Part shown: piece by piece, positions 15,477 through 24,375 of the stretch | Layout: every line of letters starts with the position of its first letter | Position numbering within the stretch: position 1 is the stretch's first letter | Assembly: GCA_965603115.1 (NCBI GenBank) | Contig: CBFDBT010000015.1 | Location: 1 to 25,947, forward strand | Source of the DNA: CBFDBT01 sp965603115 | GTDB lineage: Bacteria > Pseudomonadota > Alphaproteobacteria > Sphingomonadales > Kordiimonadaceae | Length of the DNA stretch: 25,947 bases | Reading direction: 5' to 3' | Notes under the pieces: generated by a model | What the model was told of the DNA's origin: nothing | Seen by the model: only the letters and a program-made list of their open reading frames with translations | The model's database searches: none | Program-made: the position numbers and the translations under genes

Positions 15477-16571
15477 ATGACTGACCTTTTCGAAAACCCG
15501 ATGGGCTTAGATGGCTTTGAATTTGTTGAATTTGCTTCTCCTACACCCGGTGTTTTAGAGCCGGTTTTTGAGATGTTGGGATTTACAGCTGTTGCCAAAC
15601 ACAAATCAAAAAATGTCACGCTTTATAGGCAAGGGGATATCAATTTCATCTTAAATGAAGAGAAAAATTGTTATGCATCTTATTTTGCAGACGAACATGG
15701 CCCTTGTGCTTGTGGTATGGCCTTTAGGGTTAAAGATAGCCAAAAAGCTTATGCCCGTGCATTGGAAATGGGTGGGCAGCCTATAGAAATTCCAACAGGC
15801 CCTATGGAACTTCGTCTGCCAGCCATTAAGGGTATTGGTGGTGCGCCTCTTTATATGATTGATCGTTATGAAGACGGTATGAGTATCTATGATATAGATT
15901 TTGAATTTTTTGAGGGCGTGGATCGCCATCCTGAAGGCTGTGGCTTTAAGGTGGTAGATCACTTAACCCACAATGTTTATCGCGGACGCATGGAGTTCTG
16001 GGCAAATTTCTATGAAAAAATATTCAATTTCAGAGAAATTCGCTACTTTGACATTAAGGGAGAATATACCGGGCTTCTCTCTAAAGCCATGACTGCACCC
16101 GACGGGAAAATCCGTATTCCGCTTAATGAAGAAGCTTCACAAGGTGTAGGCCAAATCGAAGAATTCTTGATGGCTTATAATGGAGAGGGAATACAGCATA
16201 TCGCATTAATCTGTGATGATTTGGTAAAGTGTTGGGATGCGCTGAAGGCAAAAGGCATACCCTTTATGACAGCACCGCCTAAAGCGTATTATGAGATGCT
16301 CGAAGAACGTCTACCAGGTCATGGTGAGCCTGTCGAGGAGCTTCAAGCGCGGGGCATCTTGCTCGATGGTTCAACAGAAGACGGAGACAACAGACTATTG
16401 TTGCAGATATTCTCTGAAACTATGGTTGGCCCGGTATTCTTTGAATTTATTGAACGTAAAAAGGATGAAGGCTTTGGTGAAGGTAACTTTAAAGCCTTGT
16501 TCGAATCTATGGAGCGAGACCAGCTGAGGCGAGGTGTTATAAAGGCCGACGAAGCTGAAACTGCGGCCTAA
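15477..16571 (+). CDS. hpd: 4-hydroxyphenylpyruvate dioxygenase
   Basis: HPPD converts 4-hydroxyphenylpyruvate and oxygen to homogentisate and CO2, the committed step of tyrosine breakdown. The 364-residue protein has the two VOC-type domains of bacterial HPPD. All three iron ligands are visible: His162 in VVDHLTHNVYRG, His241 in GIQHIALICDD and Glu323 in GPVFFEFIERK. Other family landmarks are GFEFVEFASP at the start and the C-terminal GFGEGNFKALFESMERDQ, which forms the gating helix. A GAGGAG site precedes ATG 15477. It is the first gene of a five-gene Phe/Tyr operon. Confidence 0.97.
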   Translation: MTDLFENPMGLDGFEFVEFASPTPGVLEPVFEMLGFTAVAKHKSKNVTLYRQGDINFILNEEKNCYASYFADEHGPCACGMAFRVKDSQKAYARALEMGGQPIEIPTGPMELRLPAIKGIGGAPLYMIDRYEDGMSIYDIDFEFFEGVDRHPEGCGFKVVDHLTHNVYRGRMEFWANFYEKIFNFREIRYFDIKGEYTGLLSKAMTAPDGKIRIPLNEEASQGVGQIEEFLMAYNGEGIQHIALICDDLVKCWDALKAKGIPFMTAPPKAYYEMLEERLPGHGEPVEELQARGILLDGSTEDGDNRLLLQIFSETMVGPVFFEFIERKKDEGFGEGNFKALFESMERDQLRRGVIKADEAETAA

Positions 16572-16582
16572 GGAGAGCGATC

Positions 16583-17125
16583 ATGGAGATCAAAAAAATT
16601 CATCATGTTGCCTATCGGTGCAAAGACGCTAAAGAAACGGTAGCCTTTTACAAAGAGGTTATGGATATGGACCTTGTACTGGCAATCGCTGAAGATCAGG
16701 TTCCTAGTACAAAGGCGCCAGACCCTTACATGCATATTTTTATAGATGCTGGTATGGGTAATATTTTAGCTTTCTTTGAAATTCCTAACTCCCCACCAAT
16801 GGGGCGGGATGAGAACACACCTGACTGGGTGCAGCATATCGCCTTTGAAGTGGCCGATATGAAGGCTTTGATGGCAGCCAAAGAACAAATTGAGGCCGCT
16901 GGCCTTGATGTTATAGGACCAACAGACCATGGTATTTTTAAATCAATATATTTCTTTGATCCAAATGGTCATAGACTTGAGCTCGCAGCAAATGTTGGCA
17001 CACAGGATATGATGGATAAATTGCACGAAGTGGCGCCGGCCATGATTGAAGAATGGAGTATAACAAAAAAGGCCCCGCGACATGCAGCATGGTTGCACGA
17101 GGGTGAGTTTGGAGAGACTGAATGA
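16583..17125 (+). CDS. VOC-fold metalloprotein in the tyrosine operon
   Basis: The 180-residue protein is a two-module vicinal-oxygen-chelate fold. Metal-ligand positions are filled in both modules: His8 (KIHHVAYRC), Glu66 (LAFFEIP), His85 (VQHIAFEV) and Glu133 (DPNGHRLELAAN). That suits either a glyoxalase-I-like enzyme or a 2-His-1-carboxylate iron enzyme. A helical C-terminal extension (residues 140-180) follows the fold. It lies 11 bases after hpd and overlaps the fumarylacetoacetase start as ATGA, so it is firmly part of the pathway operon. Homogentisate dioxygenase (HmgA) is absent from the operon, and this gene occupies its place in pathway order. Whether it acts on homogentisate or maleylacetoacetate, or detoxifies an intermediate, cannot be told from sequence alone. 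Confidence 0.85.
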   Translation: MEIKKIHHVAYRCKDAKETVAFYKEVMDMDLVLAIAEDQVPSTKAPDPYMHIFIDAGMGNILAFFEIPNSPPMGRDENTPDWVQHIAFEVADMKALMAAKEQIEAAGLDVIGPTDHGIFKSIYFFDPNGHRLELAANVGTQDMMDKLHEVAPAMIEEWSITKKAPRHAAWLHEGEFGETE

Positions 17126-18129
17126 AGCTTGCATCCCTAAAAAATGATAGAGACGGATCACTGGTGGTCGTATCAGATGACTTAACGCGCATGGCTGATG
17201 CCACACATGTTGCCCAGACACTACAAGCGGCTTTGGACAATTGGGGAGAAGTATTTCCTCGCCTAAGGTCTTTGTCATCTTCTCTTGAATCTGGTGCTGT
17301 TGACGGACAAAACTTTGATGAGCGTGCTTGTAGTTCTCCGCTGCCTCGTGCCTATCAGTGGGCAGATGGATCAGCCTATGTCAATCACGTTGAATTGGTC
17401 AGGAAAGCACGCGGCGCTGAAATGCCAGAGAGCTTTTGGACTGACCCTCTTATGTATCAAGGGGGATCAGATAGTTTTCTCGACCCCTACGCCCCTATTA
17501 AAATGCCTAAAGACGAAGGCTGGGGCATAGATTTTGAAGCAGAAATAGCGGTGATAACTGACGATGTTCCGATGGGCGTTAGTGCTGATGATGCAATCAG
17601 CTATATACGGTTGGTTATGCTGGTTAATGATGTTTCTCTGCGAGGGCTCATACCGGGAGAACTTGCGAAAGGCTTTGGTTTTTTCCAGTCTAAACCATCG
17701 AGTGCCTTTAGTCCTGTTTGTGTTACGCCAGATGAGCTTGGGGATGCTTGGCAGGGTGGCAAACTACATTTACCACTGAAGTCGACCTATAACGGGGACG
17801 TTTTTGGTGTACCAGATGCGGGCATAGATATGACATTTCATTTTGGTGAATTGATTGCTCATGCTGCTAAAACAAGGCCACTAGCGGCTGGTTGTGTCAT
17901 TGGCTCAGGGACAGTATCTAATAAACTAGACGGTGGGGCTGGCAAACCCGTATCAGACGGGGGTGTAGGATATAGCTGTATTGCTGAGATTAGAATGATA
18001 GAGACTATTGAGCATGGGGCGCCTAAAACAAACTTCATGAAGTTTGGCGACACTATTAAAATTGAAATGCTTGACAGTGAAGGCCGTTCTGTCTTTGGGG
18101 CTATCGATCAAATTGTTGAAAAAATATAG
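17122..18129 (+). CDS. fahA: Fumarylacetoacetase-family hydrolase
   Basis: The enzyme cleaves fumarylacetoacetate to fumarate and acetoacetate, the last step of tyrosine catabolism. The 335-residue protein belongs to the shorter bacterial FAH form. The metal site is recognisable: Asp117 (YQGGSDSFLDP), Glu139 and Glu141 (IDFEAEIAVI) and Asp170 (LVNDVSLR). Further family features are GFFQSKPSSAFSP and GCVIGSGTVSNK. ATG 17122 overlaps the VOC gene stop, so translation is coupled, and maiA follows after 7 bases. Confidence 0.93.
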   Translation: MKLASLKNDRDGSLVVVSDDLTRMADATHVAQTLQAALDNWGEVFPRLRSLSSSLESGAVDGQNFDERACSSPLPRAYQWADGSAYVNHVELVRKARGAEMPESFWTDPLMYQGGSDSFLDPYAPIKMPKDEGWGIDFEAEIAVITDDVPMGVSADDAISYIRLVMLVNDVSLRGLIPGELAKGFGFFQSKPSSAFSPVCVTPDELGDAWQGGKLHLPLKSTYNGDVFGVPDAGIDMTFHFGELIAHAAKTRPLAAGCVIGSGTVSNKLDGGAGKPVSDGGVGYSCIAEIRMIETIEHGAPKTNFMKFGDTIKIEMLDSEGRSVFGAIDQIVEKI

Positions 18130-18136
18130 GTAATTT

Positions 18137-18784
18137 ATGCAGCGCACATTATACGGATATTTCAGATCTTCAGCAGCCTTTAGGGTTCGTATTGCTCTTA
18201 ACCTAAAAGGGCTGGATGTAGCGCATGCCTCAGTCAATCTCAAACCCGGTGTTGATGATCAACACACCGAGGATTATAGGCGCTTAAACCCGCAGGGCAG
18301 GGTGCCGTTCTATACAGAAGATGACTTTCAACTGGGTCAGTCCCCCGCCATTCTTGAATATTTGGAAGATAGCTATCCAGAGCCAGCTCTGTTGCCAGCA
18401 GACCTGCGGGATAAGGCTTATGTACGCCAGCTCTCATCTCTTATCGCCTGTGATATTCATCCGCTCAATAATTTGAGTGTTTTAAAGTATATCAAAGCCG
18501 AATTTGGCGCAGATGAGGCTGCTGTAAACAAATGGTATTCTTATTGGATAACGAAAGGGTTTGCAGCACTTGAAACAATGATGACCGATAGCGGGGCCAC
18601 GGGTCTTTATTGTTTTGGCGATACAGTGACACTGGCGGATGTTTATTTGGTGCCGCAGATTTATAATGCGCGAAGGTTTGAGGTGCCGCTTGATGCTTTT
18701 CCTGCTCTTGTCCGGATTGACCATGAGTGTATGAAGTTAAAGGCTTTTCAAGATGCATTGCCAGAAAATCAATCTGATGCTTAA
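18137..18784 (+). CDS. maiA: Maleylacetoacetate isomerase (zeta-class GST)
   Basis: MaiA isomerises maleylacetoacetate to fumarylacetoacetate using glutathione. The 215-residue protein has the zeta-class glutathione-binding motif FRSSAAFRVRIALNLKG (residues 9-25), the thioredoxin-like N-terminal domain through GQSPAILEYLEDSYP, and the helical domain with DIHPLNNLSVLKYI and GDTVTLADVYLVPQI. It acts just before fumarylacetoacetase, which is the preceding gene. Its presence implies that the pathway runs through maleylacetoacetate, so some ring-cleaving homogentisate dioxygenase must exist in the cell. Confidence 0.95.
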   Translation: MQRTLYGYFRSSAAFRVRIALNLKGLDVAHASVNLKPGVDDQHTEDYRRLNPQGRVPFYTEDDFQLGQSPAILEYLEDSYPEPALLPADLRDKAYVRQLSSLIACDIHPLNNLSVLKYIKAEFGADEAAVNKWYSYWITKGFAALETMMTDSGATGLYCFGDTVTLADVYLVPQIYNARRFEVPLDAFPALVRIDHECMKLKAFQDALPENQSDA

Positions 18785-18799
18785 TCAAAGGGGTTACCC

Positions 18800-19675
18800 G
18801 TGATACAAATAGTAACGCGACTTGGCCGAGAAGTAGATGTGAACGACGACTATACAGTCGACCAAAATTGGGAGCAGTTCACACAGCAAGAGCATGACCG
18901 CTGGGACCGTCTCTATGAAAGGCAGAGCCGCTTATTGCCTGGGCGCGCTTGTGAAGAATATCTTGAGGGTCTAAAGCTATTAAGCTTGTCTAAATCGGGT
19001 ATTCCAAATTTTGATAAACTATCCGATGACCTTGAAAAACTGACAGGCTGGCGCGTTGTTGCGGTGCCGGATTTAGTGCCGGATGATGTTTTCTTTGATC
19101 ATTTAGCCAATAAACGTTTTCCGGCTGGCAATTTTATTCGCAGTGAAGAAAATCTGGATTATTTGCAAGAGCCGGATGTCTTTCATGATGTTTTTGGCCA
19201 TGTGCCAATGTTAACCAATCCCGTGTTTTCTGACTATATGCAGGCCTATGGTAAAGGCGGGCAGCGAGCAGATGGCATGGGTGTGCTCAAAAACCTTGCG
19301 CGTCTTTATTGGTATACCGTTGAGTTTGGATTGATCAATACCCCTGAGGGCATGCGTATTTATGGTGCCGGTATAGTAAGTTCTAAATCAGAGAGTATTT
19401 ACTGCCTTGAAAGCCCATCCCCAAACAGACTGCACTTTGACCTAGAACGCTTGATGAAGACAGATTATATCATCGATGATTTTCAGCAGACTTACTGGGT
19501 GATAAGCAGTTTTGAAGAATTGCTCGAGGCGACATATCAAGATTTTGGTAAGCTCTATGAAAAATTAGCCAATAGTACAGAAATTCACAGTGTTGATACT
19601 GTACTGCCGAGCGACAAGACGTATACCCATGGGGATCAGTCTTATGCGCGCGCTGGCGGTAGAAAAAAAGCGTAA
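18800..19675 (+). CDS. phhA: Phenylalanine 4-monooxygenase
   Basis: PhhA hydroxylates phenylalanine to tyrosine with tetrahydropterin and oxygen. The 291-residue protein has the bacterial single-domain catalytic form without an ACT regulatory domain. The iron ligands are His129 and His134 in VFHDVFGHVPML and Glu175 in YWYTVEFGLI. The pterin/substrate region SESIYCLESPSPNR follows. The start is GTG 18800 with an AAAGGGG site. No pterin carbinolamine dehydratase gene (phhB) lies nearby. The stop codon lies within the stem of a terminator for the opposite strand. Confidence 0.96.
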   Translation: MIQIVTRLGREVDVNDDYTVDQNWEQFTQQEHDRWDRLYERQSRLLPGRACEEYLEGLKLLSLSKSGIPNFDKLSDDLEKLTGWRVVAVPDLVPDDVFFDHLANKRFPAGNFIRSEENLDYLQEPDVFHDVFGHVPMLTNPVFSDYMQAYGKGGQRADGMGVLKNLARLYWYTVEFGLINTPEGMRIYGAGIVSSKSESIYCLESPSPNRLHFDLERLMKTDYIIDDFQQTYWVISSFEELLEATYQDFGKLYEKLANSTEIHSVDTVLPSDKTYTHGDQSYARAGGRKKA

Positions 19676-19693
19676 CCAAATTTCAGTTACGCT
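19663..19693 (-). terminator. Intrinsic terminator of the amino acid dehydrogenase transcript
   Basis: Arms AGCGTAAC (19669-19676) and GTTACGCT (19686-19693) pair exactly over a 9-base loop. Read on the minus strand, the hairpin is followed by a run of seven T (complement of 19663-19669), so it terminates leftward transcription 17 bases past the dehydrogenase stop codon. It overlaps the end and stop of phhA. On the plus strand no T-run follows directly, so it is probably one-directional. Confidence 0.75.
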
Positions 19694-19709
19694 CCTTTGA
19701 ATTGTTTTA

Positions 19710-20774
19710 TTAGGCAGCTGAGGCCTTTTTATCTTCTTTCGCTTTAGCGATGATATTTTCGGCCATCTCATTGGCAATAATACCTGTAGTGCGCTGTTGC
19801 TTGTCGCTTTCTTTAAAGATGCTGGCAAGGGTATCACCAATGCGTAAAACCTTTGCGCGACGGGCGCTTTCATTCAGTTTTTCTTTGTAAACTTCTGATT
19901 CTATTGAGATAATTCCACCAGCATTGATCACATAATCAGGCGCATATAAAATATCTCGCTTGCGCAATATTTCATCATGCACGCCTTCAGTTTCAAGTTG
20001 GTTATTGGCGGCACCAGCAATGATGGAGGCCTTAATCTGTGGAATAGTTGTGTCATTGAGGCCGCCACCGAGCGCGCAAGGTGAGAAAATATCGCAGTCT
20101 ACACTATGAATTTGTTGTGTCGGCACCACAGTTGCTGGGCCGTGGGATAAAACGCCTTCAATATTGTCTTGGTTGATGTCAGCGATAGTAATGATAGCGC
20201 CGTCATCTTGAAGATATTTAGTAAGGTGACCACCAACATTGCCTACACCTTGAATGGCAACATGTAGGCCTTCCATATTATCCTTGCCGTGTTTATGCTT
20301 CACCGCTGATTTGATGCCTTCGTAAACACCAAGCGCTGTGTGTGGTGATGGATCACCTGTAGCATATGGACCATCTTCAAGGCCGCTAACATAATCACAG
20401 TTTTTGGTTACATGAGATAAAAAAGCAGGCGTTGTGCCAACATCTTCTGCGGTATAGTAAGCGCCGCTAAGGCGTTGAATTGCCTGGCCAAATGCATGAG
20501 CAAGCTCAGGTGTAGCAATGGCCTTGGGGTTGCCAATTATAACAGCCTTTCCACCACCTAAACGCAATCCCGCCATGGCATTTTTGAAGCTCATACCGCG
20601 GGATAAGCGAAGTACATCATATAGCGCATCTTCTTCTGCGCGAGTTTCACAAACCTCAATAGGTGCATGTTGGTGTACAGCAGTAGCAATTATCGCTTTT
20701 AGGCCTGACGCTTCATCTGCGCAAAAGACAACATTTTCATGGTTTTTAAAACTACTAGTATTGAATACGGGCAT
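19710..20774 (-). CDS. Glu/Leu/Phe/Val-family amino acid dehydrogenase
   Basis: The NAD-dependent enzyme oxidatively deaminates a hydrophobic amino acid (leucine, valine or phenylalanine by family) to the 2-oxo acid and ammonia. Landmarks are GLRLGGGKAVIIG with the catalytic-site Lys, YYTAEDVGTTPAFL, the Rossmann motif VAIQGVGNVGGHLTKYL and the C-terminal YAPDYVINAGGI. I start at ATG 20774 (354 residues) because AGAGGA lies 6 bases upstream. The frame can be extended to TTG 20798, directly after the upstream gene's stop, but with no ribosome site. It follows the indolepyruvate oxidoreductase gene on the same strand, and the pair make sense as amino acid to 2-oxo acid to acyl-CoA. The substrate is not decidable by eye. 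Confidence 0.93.
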   Translation of the reverse strand: MPVFNTSSFKNHENVVFCADEASGLKAIIATAVHQHAPIEVCETRAEEDALYDVLRLSRGMSFKNAMAGLRLGGGKAVIIGNPKAIATPELAHAFGQAIQRLSGAYYTAEDVGTTPAFLSHVTKNCDYVSGLEDGPYATGDPSPHTALGVYEGIKSAVKHKHGKDNMEGLHVAIQGVGNVGGHLTKYLQDDGAIITIADINQDNIEGVLSHGPATVVPTQQIHSVDCDIFSPCALGGGLNDTTIPQIKASIIAGAANNQLETEGVHDEILRKRDILYAPDYVINAGGIISIESEVYKEKLNESARRAKVLRIGDTLASIFKESDKQQRTTGIIANEMAENIIAKAKEDKKASAA

Positions 20775-20780
20775 TTTAGT

Positions 20781-20786
20781 TCCTCT
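20781..20786 (-). promoter_or_regulatory. Ribosome binding site deciding the dehydrogenase start
   Basis: On the minus strand AGAGGA is followed by ACTAAA and ATG (20774). The 6-base spacing makes this ATG the start, not TTG 20798, which would overlap the site itself. Confidence 0.8.
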
Positions 20787-20798
20787 TACTATGGGCAA

Positions 20799-23700
20799 TT
20801 ATTCTGCTGCTATATTTGTGGATGCATTTATGGTGCCACTGCGCCATGTTTGCAAAAGCTCATTGCAGCGTATTTTGGTTTTTATAAGCGTTTCTTCTTT
20901 TACGGGACCATAACCGCGAATTCTGTCTGGCAGGGAGGCTATCTCAACAGCTAGATCATAATTTTCACTGGTTAAACCCTCAATAATTTCTTCAATTATA
21001 GCCTCATATTCGCCGATTAGAGCGCGTTCCATTTTGCGATCCTTTAAATGTCCAAAAGGATCAAAAGCTGTGCCGCGCAAGAACTTTAATTTTGCAAGCA
21101 GGCTGAGTGCCGGGAAAATCCAGCTACCAAATTCACGCTTTTTTGGTCGCCCTGTATTGGTATCAATACGAGATATCAGGGGCGGGGCCATATGAACTTT
21201 GAGCTTAAATTTACCCTCAAACTGTTGCCTTAGCTTGGTAGTAAAGTCTGGATGACTATAAAGGCGGGCAACTTCATATTCGTCCTTATAGGAAAGGATT
21301 TTTGAATAATTTTGTGCAACAGCAATGCTCAAGTCCGTTTTGCCGCCGCCGTTTTTCTCTTCGCATGCCCGCACTCTGTCAACGAGGGCGGCATATTTTT
21401 TGGCAAGGGCAGTATTTTGAAAAGCCTTGAGATGAGCCTTACGTTTTGTAACAATCTCATCAAGGTTTGTCGAGATATCTGCATCCTCGCCGCGACCTTC
21501 ACTAATGATGGCTTTGATAGCGCCCATGTCATGAGCTGCCATGCGGCCCCAATAAAAGGTGCGCAGGTTGCTCTCAATGGCGACACCATTCATTTGAATG
21601 GCTTGCTCGATAGAGGCGAGAGTGACAGGTATCAAGCCTTTTTGCCATGCATAGCCCAGCATTAAGATGTTGGTCGCAATGCTGTCTCCCATCAGTGATG
21701 TCGCAATTTCTTGCGCTGGAATGCGGAAACGTGCTTCCTCAAGGGTGGCGTTATCCAATTGCTTTTGAACCGTTGCCTCTTGGAAATCAATATCACGGTT
21801 GCGTACAAAGTCGGCCACAGGCGACATATGGCTGTTGATAACAGCCTGTGTGCGATCAGAGCGCATAATGTTAACAGCGCTTTGCGACGCAGCGACCACA
21901 CTGTCGCATGCGAGCAGTAGGTTAGAGCGACCTGTAACAATACGTGTGGAGCGAATGGTGTCATTATTGGGCGCCAAGCGTATGTGGCTAAGAACTGAGC
22001 CCCCCTTTTGTGCAAGACCAGCCATATCAAGGATTGAGCATGCGTTACCGTCCAAGTGGGCCGCCATGCCGAGCAGAGCGCCAATGGTTAATACGCCTGT
22101 GCCACCGATGCCGGTGACAAGAATGTTATAATCATTAAAGACATCGTTAAAGGCTGGTATTGTGACGTCTGGCAGAGCTGGAAGCCCAAGTCCGTCGAGC
22201 GGGCCAGTGCCTTGCGATGATTTGCGCGGTGCACCACCATAAACGGTGACAAAACTTGGGCAAAAGCCACGTACACAGCTAAAGTCTTTGTTACAACTGG
22301 ACTGGTTGATAGTGCGCTTTCGACCAAATTCAGTCTCCAAGGGCTCTACGGACACGCAGTTGGATTGAACAGAGCAATCACCACAGCCTTCGCATATAGC
22401 TTCGTTTATAAATGGTCGCTTGGCGGGGTCAGCAAGCTTGCCACGTTTACGTCGGCGACGTTTTTCAGCAGCGCAGGTTTGATCATAAATGATAACCGTG
22501 GTGCCCTCTATTTCGCGGAACTCTTCTTGCAGCTTCATGATCATGGTACGGTCATGCACCTCAACGCCTGGTGGCAAGTTGATTAGCGCATACTCTTCCA
22601 GGCGTTCGGTGGCTATGGCGACTTTTTTAACACGTTCGGCCAAAACTTGATCCACAATTTGCGGAACGGTTAGAGCGCCTTCATGTTCTTGACCACCGGT
22701 CATGGCGACAGCATCGTTATAAAGGATTTTATAGGTGATATTGACACCAGCGGCGACACATTGGCGGATAGCAAGCGAGCCAGAGTGGTTGTAGGTACCG
22801 TCACCAAGGTTAGCAAAGATATGCTTTTCATTGGTAAAAGGCGCTTGTCCAACCCAAGGAACACCTTCGCCGCCCATTTGCGTGAAGGTTTCATTGTTAC
22901 GGTCCATGTTGATCGCCATAATATGACAACCAATGCCTGCTGTGGCGCGACTACCTTCAGGCACACGGGTCGAGCTATTGTGCGGACAGCCAGAGCAGAA
23001 ATAGGGCACGCGGTTAATTGCGGGTGTATAGCCTTGAAAGGCGCGCTTGCGCTCAGAGAAATAATCAAGTTTTGCCTGCATATCCGCATTTTTATAAAGT
23101 TTTGACATACGGTTTGATATAACCTGTGCAATGATGCCAACATCAAGATCATTTTCTGGTGGAAGTTGCCATTCATCGTTTTCATCATGCTTTCCAACAA
23201 CGGTCGGGCGCACATTCGCTTTCCAGTTATAAAGCTGCCAGCGAAGCTGATGTTCGATCATTTCGCGCTTTTCTTCTACCACAAGCACTTCATCCAGCCC
23301 TTCACAGAAGGCACGCACACCTTGTGGTTCAAGCGGCCAAGGCATGCCAACTTTATAGAGGCGCAGGCCAATGTCTTTGGCAGTATTTTCGTCAATACCA
23401 AGTTCAAAAAGCGCTTGGCGCACGTCTTGGTATGATTTACCCGATGTGATAATGCCAAATTTTGGTTTGGGGCTATCCCATATTAGACGGTCAACATTGT
23501 TCGCGCGGGCAAATGCCATTGCGGCAAAGCCTTTATAGCGTTGCAAGCGGTGGTCCTGTTCGCGCCAATCGTCCGGCCATCTGATGTTGAGACCACCTTC
23601 AGGGATTTCAAAATCAGTCGGGATAATGAATTTGCGCATCTCATGGCTGAGATCTATCGTGCCTGATGTCTCAAGGGTTTCAGCGGTGGCTTTAAAGCCG

Positions 23701-24290
23701 ACCCATGCGCCTGTGTAGCGGCTCATTTCAATGCCGAGCAAGCCGTATTCCACAAATTCTTGAATGGAGGCTGGGTAAAGTTCCGGCATAAAGGCTGCCA
23801 TGAAATTATGGTCTACCTGATGGGGTAGGGTAGAAGACTTTGCACCGTGGTCATCACCGCCAAGACATAAAACACCGCCGTGGGGACTTGAGCCCGCCGC
23901 ATTACCGTGTTTGATAACATCCATAGAGCGATCTAGCCCCGGGCCTTTGCCGTACCAGATACCAAAAACACCGTCATAGTCAGATTGTTCTTTTTGCAAT
24001 TCTAACTGCTGAGTGCCCCAAACGGCAGTAGCGCCTAGGTCTTCATTAAGTCCCGGCTCAAATTTAATATGACTTTCGTCGAGATATTTTTTTGCACGAC
24101 CAAGCTCAAGGTCGTAGTTGCCAAGCGGTGAACCGCGGTAACCAGAGATAAAACCACCCGTGTTGAGGCCAGCTTGCTCGTCGCGCCAGCGCTGCACCAT
24201 CGGCAGGCGCACAAGGGCCTGTGTGCCGTTTAGGAATACGCGACCATCACGTTTGGTATATTTATCGCTTAAGGATACTTTGCCCGACAT
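20799..24290 (-). CDS. Fused indolepyruvate ferredoxin oxidoreductase
   Basis: The enzyme oxidatively decarboxylates aryl- or branched-chain 2-oxo acids (indolepyruvate, phenylpyruvate and similar) to acyl-CoA, passing electrons to ferredoxin. At 1163 residues it is the long single-chain form found in aerobic proteobacteria. The N-terminal pyrimidine-binding part has GFISGYRGSPLGNYD and GIWYGKGPGLDRS. The TPP-binding part contains CSGCPHNSST (near 430) and GDGTYNHSGSLAIRQ (near 496) to YNDAVAMTGGQ. A cysteine cluster of 4Fe-4S type follows from about 633 (CEGCGDC, then SNCVS, SSCNKDFSCVRGFCPSF). The C-terminal gamma-like domain has VTGIGGTGVLTIGALLGMAA and DMAGLAQKGGSV. It is probably co-transcribed with the downstream dehydrogenase. 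Confidence 0.95.
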   Translation of the reverse strand: MSGKVSLSDKYTKRDGRVFLNGTQALVRLPMVQRWRDEQAGLNTGGFISGYRGSPLGNYDLELGRAKKYLDESHIKFEPGLNEDLGATAVWGTQQLELQKEQSDYDGVFGIWYGKGPGLDRSMDVIKHGNAAGSSPHGGVLCLGGDDHGAKSSTLPHQVDHNFMAAFMPELYPASIQEFVEYGLLGIEMSRYTGAWVGFKATAETLETSGTIDLSHEMRKFIIPTDFEIPEGGLNIRWPDDWREQDHRLQRYKGFAAMAFARANNVDRLIWDSPKPKFGIITSGKSYQDVRQALFELGIDENTAKDIGLRLYKVGMPWPLEPQGVRAFCEGLDEVLVVEEKREMIEHQLRWQLYNWKANVRPTVVGKHDENDEWQLPPENDLDVGIIAQVISNRMSKLYKNADMQAKLDYFSERKRAFQGYTPAINRVPYFCSGCPHNSSTRVPEGSRATAGIGCHIMAINMDRNNETFTQMGGEGVPWVGQAPFTNEKHIFANLGDGTYNHSGSLAIRQCVAAGVNITYKILYNDAVAMTGGQEHEGALTVPQIVDQVLAERVKKVAIATERLEEYALINLPPGVEVHDRTMIMKLQEEFREIEGTTVIIYDQTCAAEKRRRRKRGKLADPAKRPFINEAICEGCGDCSVQSNCVSVEPLETEFGRKRTINQSSCNKDFSCVRGFCPSFVTVYGGAPRKSSQGTGPLDGLGLPALPDVTIPAFNDVFNDYNILVTGIGGTGVLTIGALLGMAAHLDGNACSILDMAGLAQKGGSVLSHIRLAPNNDTIRSTRIVTGRSNLLLACDSVVAASQSAVNIMRSDRTQAVINSHMSPVADFVRNRDIDFQEATVQKQLDNATLEEARFRIPAQEIATSLMGDSIATNILMLGYAWQKGLIPVTLASIEQAIQMNGVAIESNLRTFYWGRMAAHDMGAIKAIISEGRGEDADISTNLDEIVTKRKAHLKAFQNTALAKKYAALVDRVRACEEKNGGGKTDLSIAVAQNYSKILSYKDEYEVARLYSHPDFTTKLRQQFEGKFKLKVHMAPPLISRIDTNTGRPKKREFGSWIFPALSLLAKLKFLRGTAFDPFGHLKDRKMERALIGEYEAIIEEIIEGLTSENYDLAVEIASLPDRIRGYGPVKEETLIKTKIRCNELLQTWRSGTINASTNIAAE

Positions 24291-24375
24291 GAGGAAATCT
24301 CCACCTCTAAGTTTATTTATGCAGGCAGTATGGCACTATTGTTTTGAAATTGGCTTTCGAAGATTGAAAGATTTC

